Of a stretch of 64,000 nt of DNA, positions 23,192 to 32,525 are shown in pieces (the stretch's first letter is position 1; every line of letters starts with the position of its first letter). The notes below the pieces were generated by a model, which was not told the origin of the DNA, made no database searches, and was given only the letters and a program-made list of their open reading frames with translations. Source of the stretch: an uncultured Pirellulaceae bacterium (GTDB lineage: Bacteria; Planctomycetota; Planctomycetia; Pirellulales; Pirellulaceae); contig CALKCK010000016.1 of assembly GCA_938083195.1 (NCBI GenBank), positions 1 to 64,000 of the forward strand, read 5' to 3'. The position numbers were made by a program, and so were the translations under genes.

Positions 23192-23776
23192 TCACGCACC
23201 AGCAGGGGCTAATTTCAGCAACGCAGCATGCTCCGACAGTGCGTCGATCACAAATTGAATATGCTCATTTAGTTCGACGCCGATCGCCTCTGCTCCTGAA
23301 GTGATATCTTCTCGAATCACCTTCTCAGCAAAGCTTTTCTGTTTCATTTTCTTTCGAACACTCTTGGCTTTCATGCCCTCGATCCCAGTCGGTCGCACAA
23401 GGGCGACGGCGGTAATGAATCCAGAAAGCTCATCACAGGCAAAGAGTGTTTTGTCGAGAACCGATAAACGAGGGCAATCAGGAATGTCATCAACATGTGA
23501 TTTGATCGCATAAATTACGTCTGGCGGATACCCCTTCTCGGTCAGAATCGCAGCGCCTTGTAATGGATGATCAGGCACTGTTGGCCAACGTTCATAATCA
23601 AAATCGTGCAACAAACCCACGATCCCCCATTTCTCAACCTCATCGCTGAGCCCAAGTTTCACCGCATAGGCTCGCATTGCGATCTCTACACTTAGCATGT
23701 GCCGCCGCAAACCATCCTGCTGCGTGTATTCACACATTAACGCATAGGCGGCGGCGCGATCGAAAAGCCAAGTCAA
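23192..23776 (-). CDS. HD domain hydrolase
   Basis: HMLSVEIAMRAYAVKLG...WGIVGLLHDFDYERWP; IKSHVDDIPDCPRLSVLDKTLFACDELSGFI. Confidence 0.85.
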   Translation of the reverse strand: MTWLFDRAAAYALMCEYTQQDGLRRHMLSVEIAMRAYAVKLGLSDEVEKWGIVGLLHDFDYERWPTVPDHPLQGAAILTEKGYPPDVIYAIKSHVDDIPDCPRLSVLDKTLFACDELSGFITAVALVRPTGIEGMKAKSVRKKMKQKSFAEKVIREDITSGAEAIGVELNEHIQFVIDALSEHAALLKLAPAGA

Positions 23777-25660
23777 TTAAAGACCACCTTTCTTGTCTTC
23801 ATCTTTGTCTTCATCTTTGTCTTCATCTTTTGAATCGGACTCGGCTTTGCTATCTTCTTTTTCCTTCTCTACGTTTTGAAGTTCGCGCCAAGGTTTTTTC
23901 TGTTTGTAACTTTCGAATTCTTTTCCTAAACTCTCTCGCTGAGAGTCAGTCCGCGTTTTATCGACCGCTTCTTCGCCAGCCACTTTATTGAGTTCAATGG
24001 CATCTTGGATGTACTTGATGGCGTTCTCAAAATCTCCAACCTCTGCGTACCCTGAGGCAAGGGTACTGAGAATGTGTGCTTCTTTGAATTCCGTCAGCTC
24101 CGCAGCTTGAGTTGCATATTCGACCGCAAGCTTGCCATCTCTGACGTTATCATCAGGGGAAGTTGCTAGAACCCAAGCCAAATTATTCAGGACTCCATCG
24201 TCCAAGCGACTTGGTTCTTCGACATCTCCCTCCACTTCTAAACCTTGAATTTTGACACCCAGTTCCAACGCCTCTTGGAAATCTTTCACGGCCTTGCCGT
24301 GCTCCCCGGTAGAAAGATGAGCATCTCCGAGTCCACGCAGCGAAGCTGCACGTCGCTGCATAATTCCAATTTTTTCTGCGCCCCCTTTGTTGTCCCAAGA
24401 ACCTTTAGGATCTTGCTTCAAGAGTCTTTCATAAATTTTGATTGCTTTTGAAGGTTCGTCATTGGCATTGAAAAGAATGGCTATTTGCCGAAGGAACATC
24501 GAATTCTCAGGATCACTGTTAAGCAACAGGGCAATGTCTGCGATCGCTTTTTCAAAATCCTGCTGCTGCGAATAGATCATACTTCGCAACTGAAATGCAC
24601 CAAAAGTTGGCGAGATTCCGATTGCTTTGTTGATGTCAGAAAGCGCATCGGAATACCTTTCCAGCTCGGATAACGTTGAGCCTCTTAATAACAAAGCCTC
24701 AATATTTTTTGGATCCAGTTCGATGGCCCGACTGGTGTCTTTCACTGCTTCTTCAAGATTTTCACCCATCAAGTTGACGCGTGCACGCATCACCATTGTC
24801 GCTGGATTTTTGGAATCAATTTCAATAGCTTTATCAAGGATTTGAATCGCTTCTTGCTGCATCACGTCGTCAAATTTTTCGCCCGTCATCATTAACTGCT
24901 GGGCGACCAGATTATAATTATCTGCATTGGGCTCATCTGATTCGAGCCATTTACCTAAATCCTTCAACGCCTTCTGAGGCTCTTGCTTTCGAATGTAATA
25001 GAGTCCTCGGACTCGAACGGCATCCATGTTTTCTGGATTGATCTTGATAGCTTGATTCAAGTCCGACAATTGGGCTTCGTCATCTTCAGCAATCGTAGCT
25101 CGATAAAACAACGCGGCCGACAATGCTTCTCGATCGTCCCCAGCTAACTCGACCGCTTTCTCGATAGCTACTTTTGATTGTTTCTTATCGCCACCGGGCA
25201 GAGCATTGAGTTTCGCGATCAACAGGAACGCGTCGCCCATTTTTGGAGAGTATTTAACGGCCTTCTGCAATTTGCCTAACGCCTGCGAACGATAAATACG
25301 CCATCGAGGATCTTGAGCACCGGTTGCAAAGATCTTTTTCCCCAACTGATCGGCCTGCTGGAAGAGAACAGACGATGCGAGCTGCTGTGCCTGCACTAGA
25401 TTCCCTTCGTCCAGTCCCTTTTTTATTGCAGCTTCACAGAGCTTGACAACTTTGTCCAAGTCACGCGAGGACGTGGCGTCAATTTTCTGTTGAAAAGCCT
25501 GTTCGAGCTCAGCACTTCCATCTGTTTCCTGAGCGGACACGGAACTGCCGTTTAGCAGCATCGAAACAGCGGGCAGAATAACGATTAACAACAAGACGCG
25601 TTGGACAGAGATCCGACTATTAGCTCGCATTGCAGGCTCCCATAACAAATTGGGTAACAT
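23777..25660 (-). CDS. Secreted TPR-repeat protein (start may be internal, MRANSRISVQR)
   Basis: Multiple TPRs (AIEIDSKNPATMVMRARVNLMGENLEEAVKDTSRAIELDPKNIEALLLRGSTLSELERY); signal peptide; C-terminal DEDK repeats. Confidence 0.85.
   Translation of the reverse strand: MLPNLLWEPAMRANSRISVQRVLLLIVILPAVSMLLNGSSVSAQETDGSAELEQAFQQKIDATSSRDLDKVVKLCEAAIKKGLDEGNLVQAQQLASSVLFQQADQLGKKIFATGAQDPRWRIYRSQALGKLQKAVKYSPKMGDAFLLIAKLNALPGGDKKQSKVAIEKAVELAGDDREALSAALFYRATIAEDDEAQLSDLNQAIKINPENMDAVRVRGLYYIRKQEPQKALKDLGKWLESDEPNADNYNLVAQQLMMTGEKFDDVMQQEAIQILDKAIEIDSKNPATMVMRARVNLMGENLEEAVKDTSRAIELDPKNIEALLLRGSTLSELERYSDALSDINKAIGISPTFGAFQLRSMIYSQQQDFEKAIADIALLLNSDPENSMFLRQIAILFNANDEPSKAIKIYERLLKQDPKGSWDNKGGAEKIGIMQRRAASLRGLGDAHLSTGEHGKAVKDFQEALELGVKIQGLEVEGDVEEPSRLDDGVLNNLAWVLATSPDDNVRDGKLAVEYATQAAELTEFKEAHILSTLASGYAEVGDFENAIKYIQDAIELNKVAGEEAVDKTRTDSQRESLGKEFESYKQKKPWRELQNVEKEKEDSKAESDSKDEDKDEDKDEDKKGGL
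23795..23830. repeat. 12-bp x3 exact coding repeat (DEDK x3)
   Basis: gtcttcatcttt repeated three times. Confidence 0.95.
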
Positions 25661-25670
25661 AAAAACCCCA

Positions 25671-25696
25671 GGTAAAAACAGCTGGTAAAAACAGCA
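25671..25696. repeat. 13-bp tandem duplication, one mismatch (ggtaaaaacagct / ggtaaaaacagca)
   Basis: Direct reading. Confidence 0.9.
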
Positions 25697-25864
25697 GAGT
25701 GACAGACCACAAAAACAGTCCGCAGTATCGTGAACAGTGTTCCGTGGATTCTAGGGGATTTTGCTCTACGGGTGAACAAGCAAACGTGCCTAAGGTCCAT
25801 CCCTTGACCACTTTTCAAACTTTTTTCTAAGCCCAACCGGAGCTCGGTATCAGAAGACACGTAT

Positions 25865-25887
25865 TCCCAGCGCAGGCCACGCTGGGA
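25865..25887. other. Intergenic hairpin TCCCAGCG-caggcca-CGCTGGGA
   Basis: 8-bp perfect stem; weak T-rich sequence follows on the plus strand. Confidence 0.6.
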
Positions 25888-26176
25888 GCTTTCTTTACCT
25901 TGATCATTTCGAGGTTACGAAGCGACCAATTTTCGTCAATCTTTAACGTTCAATCCCCAACCACGAAGCAGTAAATTGGGTGGCTTCGATCCTTGGCGAA
26001 GAATGGGGACAAATACCAGTAATTCTGATCCTAATGATTAGTCCGAGTTTATCGAAACTTCTTGTCTTTTAATTACGTTAGAGGACTTTTCGAGATCACC
26101 TCTTCCAAGTTTAATAGGGCTAAACGTGCTAAGCCCAAATAGTTCACCCCTAACAACACCATAAAGGCGATTTAGA

Positions 26177-28621
26177 ATGTCAAAAATACTCCGCTGGAGT
26201 ACCATTCCCGTGCTTATTTTGTCGATTTTTGCCCTCTCGAGCATAATTTTTGTCGACTCGGCTAATTCGACGGAACCCACTGGTACTTTAAGTTCAGTAT
26301 CCCCTCCAACTGACATCGGTTCTTCGAGCGTCAGTGAATCCCAAGCCACAAACGGGGTAAAGAGCCGTAGTAAATTCCAACTCATCACCTATATCGTGCC
26401 AGCCTTGGGAGTCTTGGGGCTGTTGTTCACGCTGTGGAAATCTCGTTGGGTCGCCAGGCAGGACGTTGGCACGGAGCGAATGGCTCGAATTGCCGACAAT
26501 ATCACCGATGGTGCAATGTCCTTCTTGAAAGCCGAATACAGCATTCTGTTCATCTTCGTACTCGCGGTCGCCGCGATACTAGGCTTTGCAGGAAGCCAAC
26601 AAGGAGAATTGTCCTCGCCGTTAATCGCGTTGTCATTTGTTCTTGGCGCTTTTTGTTCGGCACTGGCCGGATTTATTGGCATGCGAGTCGCGACCAAAGC
26701 TAACGTTCGGACAACCCAAGCCGCCCGTGGAAGCCTCGGCAAAGCACTCGAAGTCGCATTTGCTGGTGGAAGCGTCATGGGAATGGGCGTGGTTGGCCTG
26801 GGAGTTCTCGGACTTAGCGTGCTGTTCCTAATTTACAGCCAACTCTTTGGAATCGAGACAGCCGAAAATCTGACCCGGGTTATTACCGTCCTCACAGGAT
26901 TCTCGTTCGGAGCATCTTCGATCGCATTATTCGCTCGCGTCGGTGGCGGCATCTACACCAAAGCGGCTGACGTTGGAGCCGACCTCGTCGGTAAGGTCGA
27001 AGCGGGAATTCCCGAAGACCACCCTCTCAACCCGGCAACGATTGCCGATAACGTGGGCGACAATGTCGGTGATGTTGCCGGAATGGGCGCCGATCTTTTT
27101 GAATCCTATGTGGGCTCAATCATCGGCACGATGGTACTTGGAGCCGCGTTCTTCAGCCTACCGGAATTCACCGGTAATCAAGGCGATGGACTTCTCGGCT
27201 TGTCAGCCGTCCTCTTACCTCTTGCGCTCGCCGGAGTAGGAATCGTCACTTCCATCGTGGGAACGTTTTTTGTGAAAGTCAAAGAGGGAGGCAACCCCCA
27301 TCACGCACTGAATTTGGGTGAATTCGGTTCAGCCGGAATCTTGCTCGTTCTTACTTATCTCGTTATCCAATGGATGCTTCCTGCACAATGGGTAGCCGTT
27401 TCCAATGGAATAACAACCGAGTACTCCAGCTTTGGTGTTTTCGCAGCGATTTTGATTGGACTGTCAGCTGGTTTAGCAATCGGAAAGATCACCGAATATT
27501 ACACAGGTACCGGGACAGGACCAGTCAAATCGATCGTTAAGCAATCGGTCACAGGATCTGCAACCAACATCATCGCCGGACTCGGTGTCGGAATGATGTC
27601 GACCGCAATTCCAATTATCATTATTGCCTTTGCAATCATTTTCGCGTTCCAATTTGCTGGCCTTTACGGGATCGCGATTGCGGCAGTTGGAATGTTATCC
27701 AATACCGGCATCCAACTTGCTGTCGATGCCTACGGACCGATTTCAGACAATGCCGGTGGCATCGCTCAGATGGCGGAACTACCCGAGGAAGTTCGGGAAC
27801 GGACGGATAAACTTGACGCCGTTGGAAACACGACGGCTGCGATCGGGAAAGGATTTGCAATCGGCTCAGCTGCGTTGACAGCACTTGCCTTGTTCGCTGC
27901 CTTTATGACTTCCTACAACCTGACGCACACCGATACGCCACTCGTCGGAATCGACATTACCAATCCGTTTGTAATGGCATCCCTATTCATTGGAGCAATG
28001 TTACCCTTCCTGTTCTCGGCAATGTCGATGAATGCAGTGGGCCGAGCCGCCAATGCAATGATCGAAGAAGTGCGTCGCCAGTTCCGGGATATTCCTGAAC
28101 TCGGTGCAGCCTTAAAGGTCATGAACAACAACGAAGGCAAGAGCTATGCCGACTGGTCAAAAGAAGATCAAGTCACGTTTGATGCGGCCGACGGAAAAGC
28201 AGAGTACGGCAAGTGTGTTGCCATCTCAACGAAAGCATCGATTCGAGAAATGATCGTACCTGGATTAGTCGCTGTGCTCGTCCCTGTTGGCTTTGGATTC
28301 CTACCCTTGCTGTACTTCGGTGAGGGCAGCAACACCAATGCCATGATGCTTGGCGGGCTTCTTGCCGGTGTCACCGTTAGTGGTGTTCTCATGGCCTTGT
28401 TCCAGTCGAACGCAGGTGGTGCTTGGGACAACGCTAAGAAGATGATCGAAGAAGGTTTCGAATTCGACGGCATCAAACTTGCCAAAGGTAGCGAAGCTCA
28501 CAAGGCATCGGTTGTGGGAGACACCGTTGGCGACCCCTTTAAAGATACATCGGGGCCATCGCTGAATATTTTACTCAAATTAATGAGCGTGGTCGCATTG
28601 GTGATCGCCACCTTGATTTAG
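26177..28621 (+). CDS. hppA: Membrane-bound (K+-dependent type) pyrophosphatase
   Basis: [95 protein letters not shown]. Confidence 0.97.
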   Translation: MSKILRWSTIPVLILSIFALSSIIFVDSANSTEPTGTLSSVSPPTDIGSSSVSESQATNGVKSRSKFQLITYIVPALGVLGLLFTLWKSRWVARQDVGTERMARIADNITDGAMSFLKAEYSILFIFVLAVAAILGFAGSQQGELSSPLIALSFVLGAFCSALAGFIGMRVATKANVRTTQAARGSLGKALEVAFAGGSVMGMGVVGLGVLGLSVLFLIYSQLFGIETAENLTRVITVLTGFSFGASSIALFARVGGGIYTKAADVGADLVGKVEAGIPEDHPLNPATIADNVGDNVGDVAGMGADLFESYVGSIIGTMVLGAAFFSLPEFTGNQGDGLLGLSAVLLPLALAGVGIVTSIVGTFFVKVKEGGNPHHALNLGEFGSAGILLVLTYLVIQWMLPAQWVAVSNGITTEYSSFGVFAAILIGLSAGLAIGKITEYYTGTGTGPVKSIVKQSVTGSATNIIAGLGVGMMSTAIPIIIIAFAIIFAFQFAGLYGIAIAAVGMLSNTGIQLAVDAYGPISDNAGGIAQMAELPEEVRERTDKLDAVGNTTAAIGKGFAIGSAALTALALFAAFMTSYNLTHTDTPLVGIDITNPFVMASLFIGAMLPFLFSAMSMNAVGRAANAMIEEVRRQFRDIPELGAALKVMNNNEGKSYADWSKEDQVTFDAADGKAEYGKCVAISTKASIREMIVPGLVAVLVPVGFGFLPLLYFGEGSNTNAMMLGGLLAGVTVSGVLMALFQSNAGGAWDNAKKMIEEGFEFDGIKLAKGSEAHKASVVGDTVGDPFKDTSGPSLNILLKLMSVVALVIATLI

Positions 28622-28650
28622 TAAGTCCAATTATTTGAGCTAACTCAAAT

Positions 28651-28688
28651 GCGTTCCGCAGCCATCTGCTGCGGAACGCTTTTTTTTA
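28651..28688 (+). terminator. Rho-independent terminator of hppA
   Basis: GCGTTCCGCAG-ccatctg-CTGCGGAACGC then T8. Confidence 0.95.
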
Positions 28689-29229
28689 TGGCTTCGATGT
28701 AGATCATTGCGCCAGCAGACAAGTCGATCCAGCTGTTCTGGAGAAGGCCGTTAAAGACAGATAGAACCAGCCATGAACCAAATTGGAAACGGTTCAGTTA
28801 TCCCACATGTAAACTTGATTGGATCATGTCGATTATCGGGGCGGTATTTTCGGTCTGTTCGTTGCTGCCCTCTACGACCGTTTGAACCGAACCATCGGTG
28901 CGACCCCGACCAACCTCTCCAATTAGACACCGACCGAGGAAACTGCTCTCGGCGTCCCATCTGACCGATATGTCAAAAGAATAAGTGATACCAATGGAAT
29001 GATTCGATTTCAGCCTAACACCAAGCGATTAATCGTTTGAAAGCAGGCTTTTTATAATCGGAAACCGTTTAAAAACTGGGAAATTACTTGGATTTTGGTA
29101 AATCAACGACTATCCTTGAACAGTCGGCCCGCGGAACGCAACTGTTAGTATCCACGCAACCGATGTACCTTATTGGTAGTACTGACCGATGCGGGCAAGC
29201 TTCGGTTCTAAATAACGAGGAGTTCTTTA

Positions 29230-30219
29230 ATGAGAACAATGATGAGTAACTGGATCAAATTTTCGATAGCTGTCGTTACAGCTGTTTCGCTTGCAAGCTC
29301 TTCTTTTGCACAGGATCAAACTGATCAACCTGTGAAAGAAGAATCGCCACGGCAAAAACTAGTCACCAAAAAGCGATTGAACACAATTGCCAAGACTCAA
29401 TCACCGGTCGAGGGATTCTCATCGGTTGATTTATTCCAGGCCATGGATCACGGTGAGATCGAAGTGATCATACGCAACAAAGACGCAGCCAATGCGAATT
29501 TGATTGTCGAAAACAAATCTGACAAACCACTGGCAATCCGAATGCCACCTGCCTTCTCTTGTGTTCCTGTCATGCGTCAAGGCGGCGCTGGAGCACCTGG
29601 AATGGGCGGCGGCGGAATGGGCGGCGGCGGATTTGGCGGCGGCGGTCAAGGCGGTGGTGGATTCGGCGGCGGCGGTGGAAACCAAGGCGTTGGCGGTGGA
29701 TTCGGTGGCGGTCAAGGCGGCGGTGGATTCGGCGGCGGCGGCGGTGGATTCGGTGGCGGTGGACAGCAAGGTGGCGGTGGCGGTGGATTCTTTAACATCC
29801 CTCCCGGACGCGTCGGCAAGACTTCGCTCAAAACGTTCTGCCTCGAAGAAGGAAAACCTGATCCGCGTTCGCGAATTGAATACCGAATTCAACCTCTTAC
29901 TGATTTGAATTCAAATCCTAAGATTTTCGAAATGTGCCGCATGCTCGCTAACGACGAGATTGCACAACCAGTTGCCCAAGCCGCAGCTTGGAATGTTGCT
30001 AACGGGTTAAGCTGGCGTGAGCTTCTTGTCAAGAATCGCATCGAGCGAATGGACGGTTCATACGAACGATACTTCCATCCGCAACACTTGGTAATCGCTC
30101 AACGCGTTACTGTCGCTTCGGCACAACGTGCGGAAGCACGAGCCAAATGGCTTAAGGAACAGCAGAAGTACGAGTCGAACGCACGTTACCAAACTGGTAG
30201 CGAAGCCTCTAACGAGTAG
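29230..30219 (+). CDS. Secreted glycine-rich protein of unknown function
   Basis: Signal peptide (FSIAVVTAVSLASSSFAQ), SD GAGGAG upstream, (G)nF/(G)nQ block between two conserved-looking flanks. Confidence 0.75.
   Translation: MRTMMSNWIKFSIAVVTAVSLASSSFAQDQTDQPVKEESPRQKLVTKKRLNTIAKTQSPVEGFSSVDLFQAMDHGEIEVIIRNKDAANANLIVENKSDKPLAIRMPPAFSCVPVMRQGGAGAPGMGGGGMGGGGFGGGGQGGGGFGGGGGNQGVGGGFGGGQGGGGFGGGGGGFGGGGQQGGGGGGFFNIPPGRVGKTSLKTFCLEEGKPDPRSRIEYRIQPLTDLNSNPKIFEMCRMLANDEIAQPVAQAAAWNVANGLSWRELLVKNRIERMDGSYERYFHPQHLVIAQRVTVASAQRAEARAKWLKEQQKYESNARYQTGSEASNE
29581..29800. repeat. Low-complexity Gly-codon repeat (ggcggcggtggattc-like units)
   Basis: Encodes GMGGGGMGGGGFGGGGQGGGGFGGGGG... Confidence 0.9.
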
Positions 30220-30243
30220 AATTTGCCGAGACGAAAAAACATT

Positions 30244-30275
30244 AAAAGCCGAGCTACCTAGCTCGGCTTTTTTTA
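30244..30275 (+). terminator. Rho-independent terminator
   Basis: AAAGCCGAGCTA-cc-TAGCTCGGCTTT followed by a T tract. Confidence 0.92.
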
Positions 30276-30329
30276 TGCGCGGGGCGAGGAACCCGCATCT
30301 GATAGTTGCCCGCGATTCTGTCAAATACA

Positions 30330-30370
30330 GTCTTTGCAATCAGCCGTCTTTGCAATCAGCCGTCTTCGCC
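30330..30370. repeat. 16-bp exact tandem duplication (gtctttgcaatcagcc x2) plus a partial third unit
   Basis: Direct reading. Confidence 0.95.
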
Positions 30371-30402
30371 AATGGATTCATTGAATTTCGACTCAATTAC
30401 GA

Positions 30403-31386
30403 TCATGCCCGGCCTATGGGAAAAGCAATCACGTCTTTGATTTCCTTTAATCCGAGGGCGAGCATGACAAGCCGATCGACTCCGACTGCCACGCCTGCAC
30501 AGGCAGGCAAACCCGATCGCATCGCTTGAAGTAACCGACTCTCCTCTGGCAACAACGGCTGGCCATCCTTCACTCTCTCCTGATTGACGACTGAGTTTCT
30601 TCGAGCAAGTTCATCGGCAGACAATAGTTCATGATAGCCATTGGCCAACTCAACACCATTGACGTATATCTCAAACCGTTCGGCGACCGGCACCTCTTCC
30701 TGGCGAATCACGGCCAGCGCGGCTTGACTGGCGGGCCAATCATAAATAATCACTCCACCGTCATCACCAAGTTTTGGCTCTATTAACCGAGACAGAATTA
30801 AATTTAACCACTCATCGCGGGCCGATGCCTCACATGGCATTTCAATCTCAATTCCATGCTCGAGAGCAACGGACTTAAGATCATTAACAGCACAAGTAAA
30901 TGGATCAACGCCGACGTGCTGTAAAAAGACTTGACGATAGGTGACACGTTCTGTTTTCGGTTGCCTCAAGATTTCCTCGACCAACTCCGCCAATAGGTCC
31001 ATTCCTGTTTCGAGGTTGTCACCAACGCGATACCATTCGAGCATCGTGAATTCAGGATTATGCATCTCACCCGTCTCGCTTTGCCGAAACGCCTTGCCAA
31101 TTTGGTAAATCGCAGTCGCCCCACTTGCTACCAAACGCTTCATCCCAAATTCAGGAGAAGTCTGAAGCCAGAGCATCTCATTTGAATTAGAATCAATACC
31201 AGTGATCTGGTTTTTTGGAATTCCCACAGGATGAAGATGTCGATCAACCACGATATCATGGGAGATCAACGGGGTTTCAACCTCAAAGAACCCTCGATCA
31301 TCGAAAAAACGACGTAGCTTTCGCAAAACATCAGCCCGCTGCTGCAGTACATCGATCTGTGCCGACGGCAGGAAATCGTCATTCAT
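30403..31386 (-). CDS. epmA: EF-P lysine ligase EpmA-like (lysyl-tRNA synthetase class II paralog, GenX/PoxA)
   Basis: FFDDRGFFEVETPLISHDIVVDRHLHPVG; LQTSPEFGMKRLVASGATAIYQIGKAFRQSETGEMHNPEFTMLEWYR; lacks the N-terminal OB-fold. Confidence 0.9.
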   Translation of the reverse strand: MNDDFLPSAQIDVLQQRADVLRKLRRFFDDRGFFEVETPLISHDIVVDRHLHPVGIPKNQITGIDSNSNEMLWLQTSPEFGMKRLVASGATAIYQIGKAFRQSETGEMHNPEFTMLEWYRVGDNLETGMDLLAELVEEILRQPKTERVTYRQVFLQHVGVDPFTCAVNDLKSVALEHGIEIEMPCEASARDEWLNLILSRLIEPKLGDDGGVIIYDWPASQAALAVIRQEEVPVAERFEIYVNGVELANGYHELLSADELARRNSVVNQERVKDGQPLLPEESRLLQAMRSGLPACAGVAVGVDRLVMLALGLKEIKDVIAFPIGRA

Positions 31387-31428
31387 AGCGATTGCTAACT
31401 TTCCATATCTAAAAACAAATGAAACGCA

Positions 31429-31797
31429 ATGAAATTACAGTTTCTTGAGACCACCTATTCTGTTTGCCAGCTCGCTGCCAACACGAGCATCCCAGATTGG
31501 GCCAATTCGTATATGGCGGTCATTCGCACCGACGATGAAACAACGATCATTACCGCAACCGATGCGGTTCCTAAAACGGTCAAGGCAGAGCATGATTTTG
31601 CCTGCTTTCGCGTCACGGGAAAACTCGAATTCGACGTGATTGGCGTTATTGCTGCGATAAGCCAGGTTCTCGCAGAATCAGAGATCCCTATCCTATCAGT
31701 TTCCACCTACAATACCGACTACTTCTTGATCGCAAATGCAAATCTTGATTTAGCACGTTTATCACTCCGCCGTGCAGGATACGAAATACTAAACTGA
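31429..31797 (+). CDS. ACT domain-containing protein
   Basis: FRVTGKLEFDVIGVIAAISQVLAESEIPILSVSTYNTDYFLIANANLDLARLSLRRAGYEI. Confidence 0.85.
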   Translation: MKLQFLETTYSVCQLAANTSIPDWANSYMAVIRTDDETTIITATDAVPKTVKAEHDFACFRVTGKLEFDVIGVIAAISQVLAESEIPILSVSTYNTDYFLIANANLDLARLSLRRAGYEILN

Positions 31798-31798
31798 T

Positions 31799-32500
31799 AT
31801 GTGTGGACGCCTAACACTTAGAACCCCAACCTCAGCACTGACGGCCCTCTTTAGTGGCTTGCAGTTCTCTCAACGGGCGTTTCGTTTCAACATCTGCCCC
31901 ACCCACCCCTTACTCTGCGTTCGCCAAGGGAATTCTCTACAATTGGAATCCGTGGATCTCCGCTGGGGCTTGATCCCAGCGTGGACGAAAGAACCCAAGA
32001 TCGGGACAGGCTTAATAAATGCCAGATCGGAAACGGCCGCGAGCAAACCTTCGTTTCGAGATGCATTTCAACACCGGCGTTGCTTAATAATTGCAGATGG
32101 TTTTTTTGAATGGAAAAAAACGGGAGCCACCAAACAGCCATTTTATATTTGCAGGAAAGACCAGCAGCCATTTTGCCTCGCCGGACTATGGGAATCGTGG
32201 CAGGATGAAAACCACCCCACTCAAGCTCCTACTCAAACCTGCACGGTTCTAACTACTTCGGCAAATGACTTTATGGCTCCCATGCATGACCGCATGCCAG
32301 TGTTCCTTGAACCAGATCAATTTGAACGCTGGCTCGACAAGTCAAACCCTCTCGCAGAACCCACCCAACCAATGATGTCTCCACTCCGCACCGACTCACT
32401 GCAGGCCTACCCAGTCTCCACATTAGTCAATCGCCCCAACAATGACTCCAAAGAGTGCATCGCTCGCTCGAATGAGCCAATCCAGCAGAACCTGTTTTAG
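31799..32500 (+). CDS. SOS response-associated peptidase (SRAP/HMCES/YedK family)
   Basis: MCGRLTL (catalytic Cys2), WGLIPAW, INARSETAASKPSFRDAFQHRRCLIIADGFFEWKK, APMHDRMPVFL. Confidence 0.95.
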   Translation: MCGRLTLRTPTSALTALFSGLQFSQRAFRFNICPTHPLLCVRQGNSLQLESVDLRWGLIPAWTKEPKIGTGLINARSETAASKPSFRDAFQHRRCLIIADGFFEWKKTGATKQPFYICRKDQQPFCLAGLWESWQDENHPTQAPTQTCTVLTTSANDFMAPMHDRMPVFLEPDQFERWLDKSNPLAEPTQPMMSPLRTDSLQAYPVSTLVNRPNNDSKECIARSNEPIQQNLF

Positions 32501-32525
32501 CCGCTTGTCATCAAGCCGCTAGAAC

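Noticed and set aside
29581-29800. Possible CRISPR-like array
   Set aside because: Units are short in-frame Gly codon repeats with no unique spacers; no cas genes in the window.
29431-29908. ORFs 29431..29892 (-), 29504..29908 (+) and 29559..29795 (+) with A/S/T/V- or R/W-rich repeats
   Set aside because: Alternative-frame readings of the Gly-codon repeat of the real CDS.
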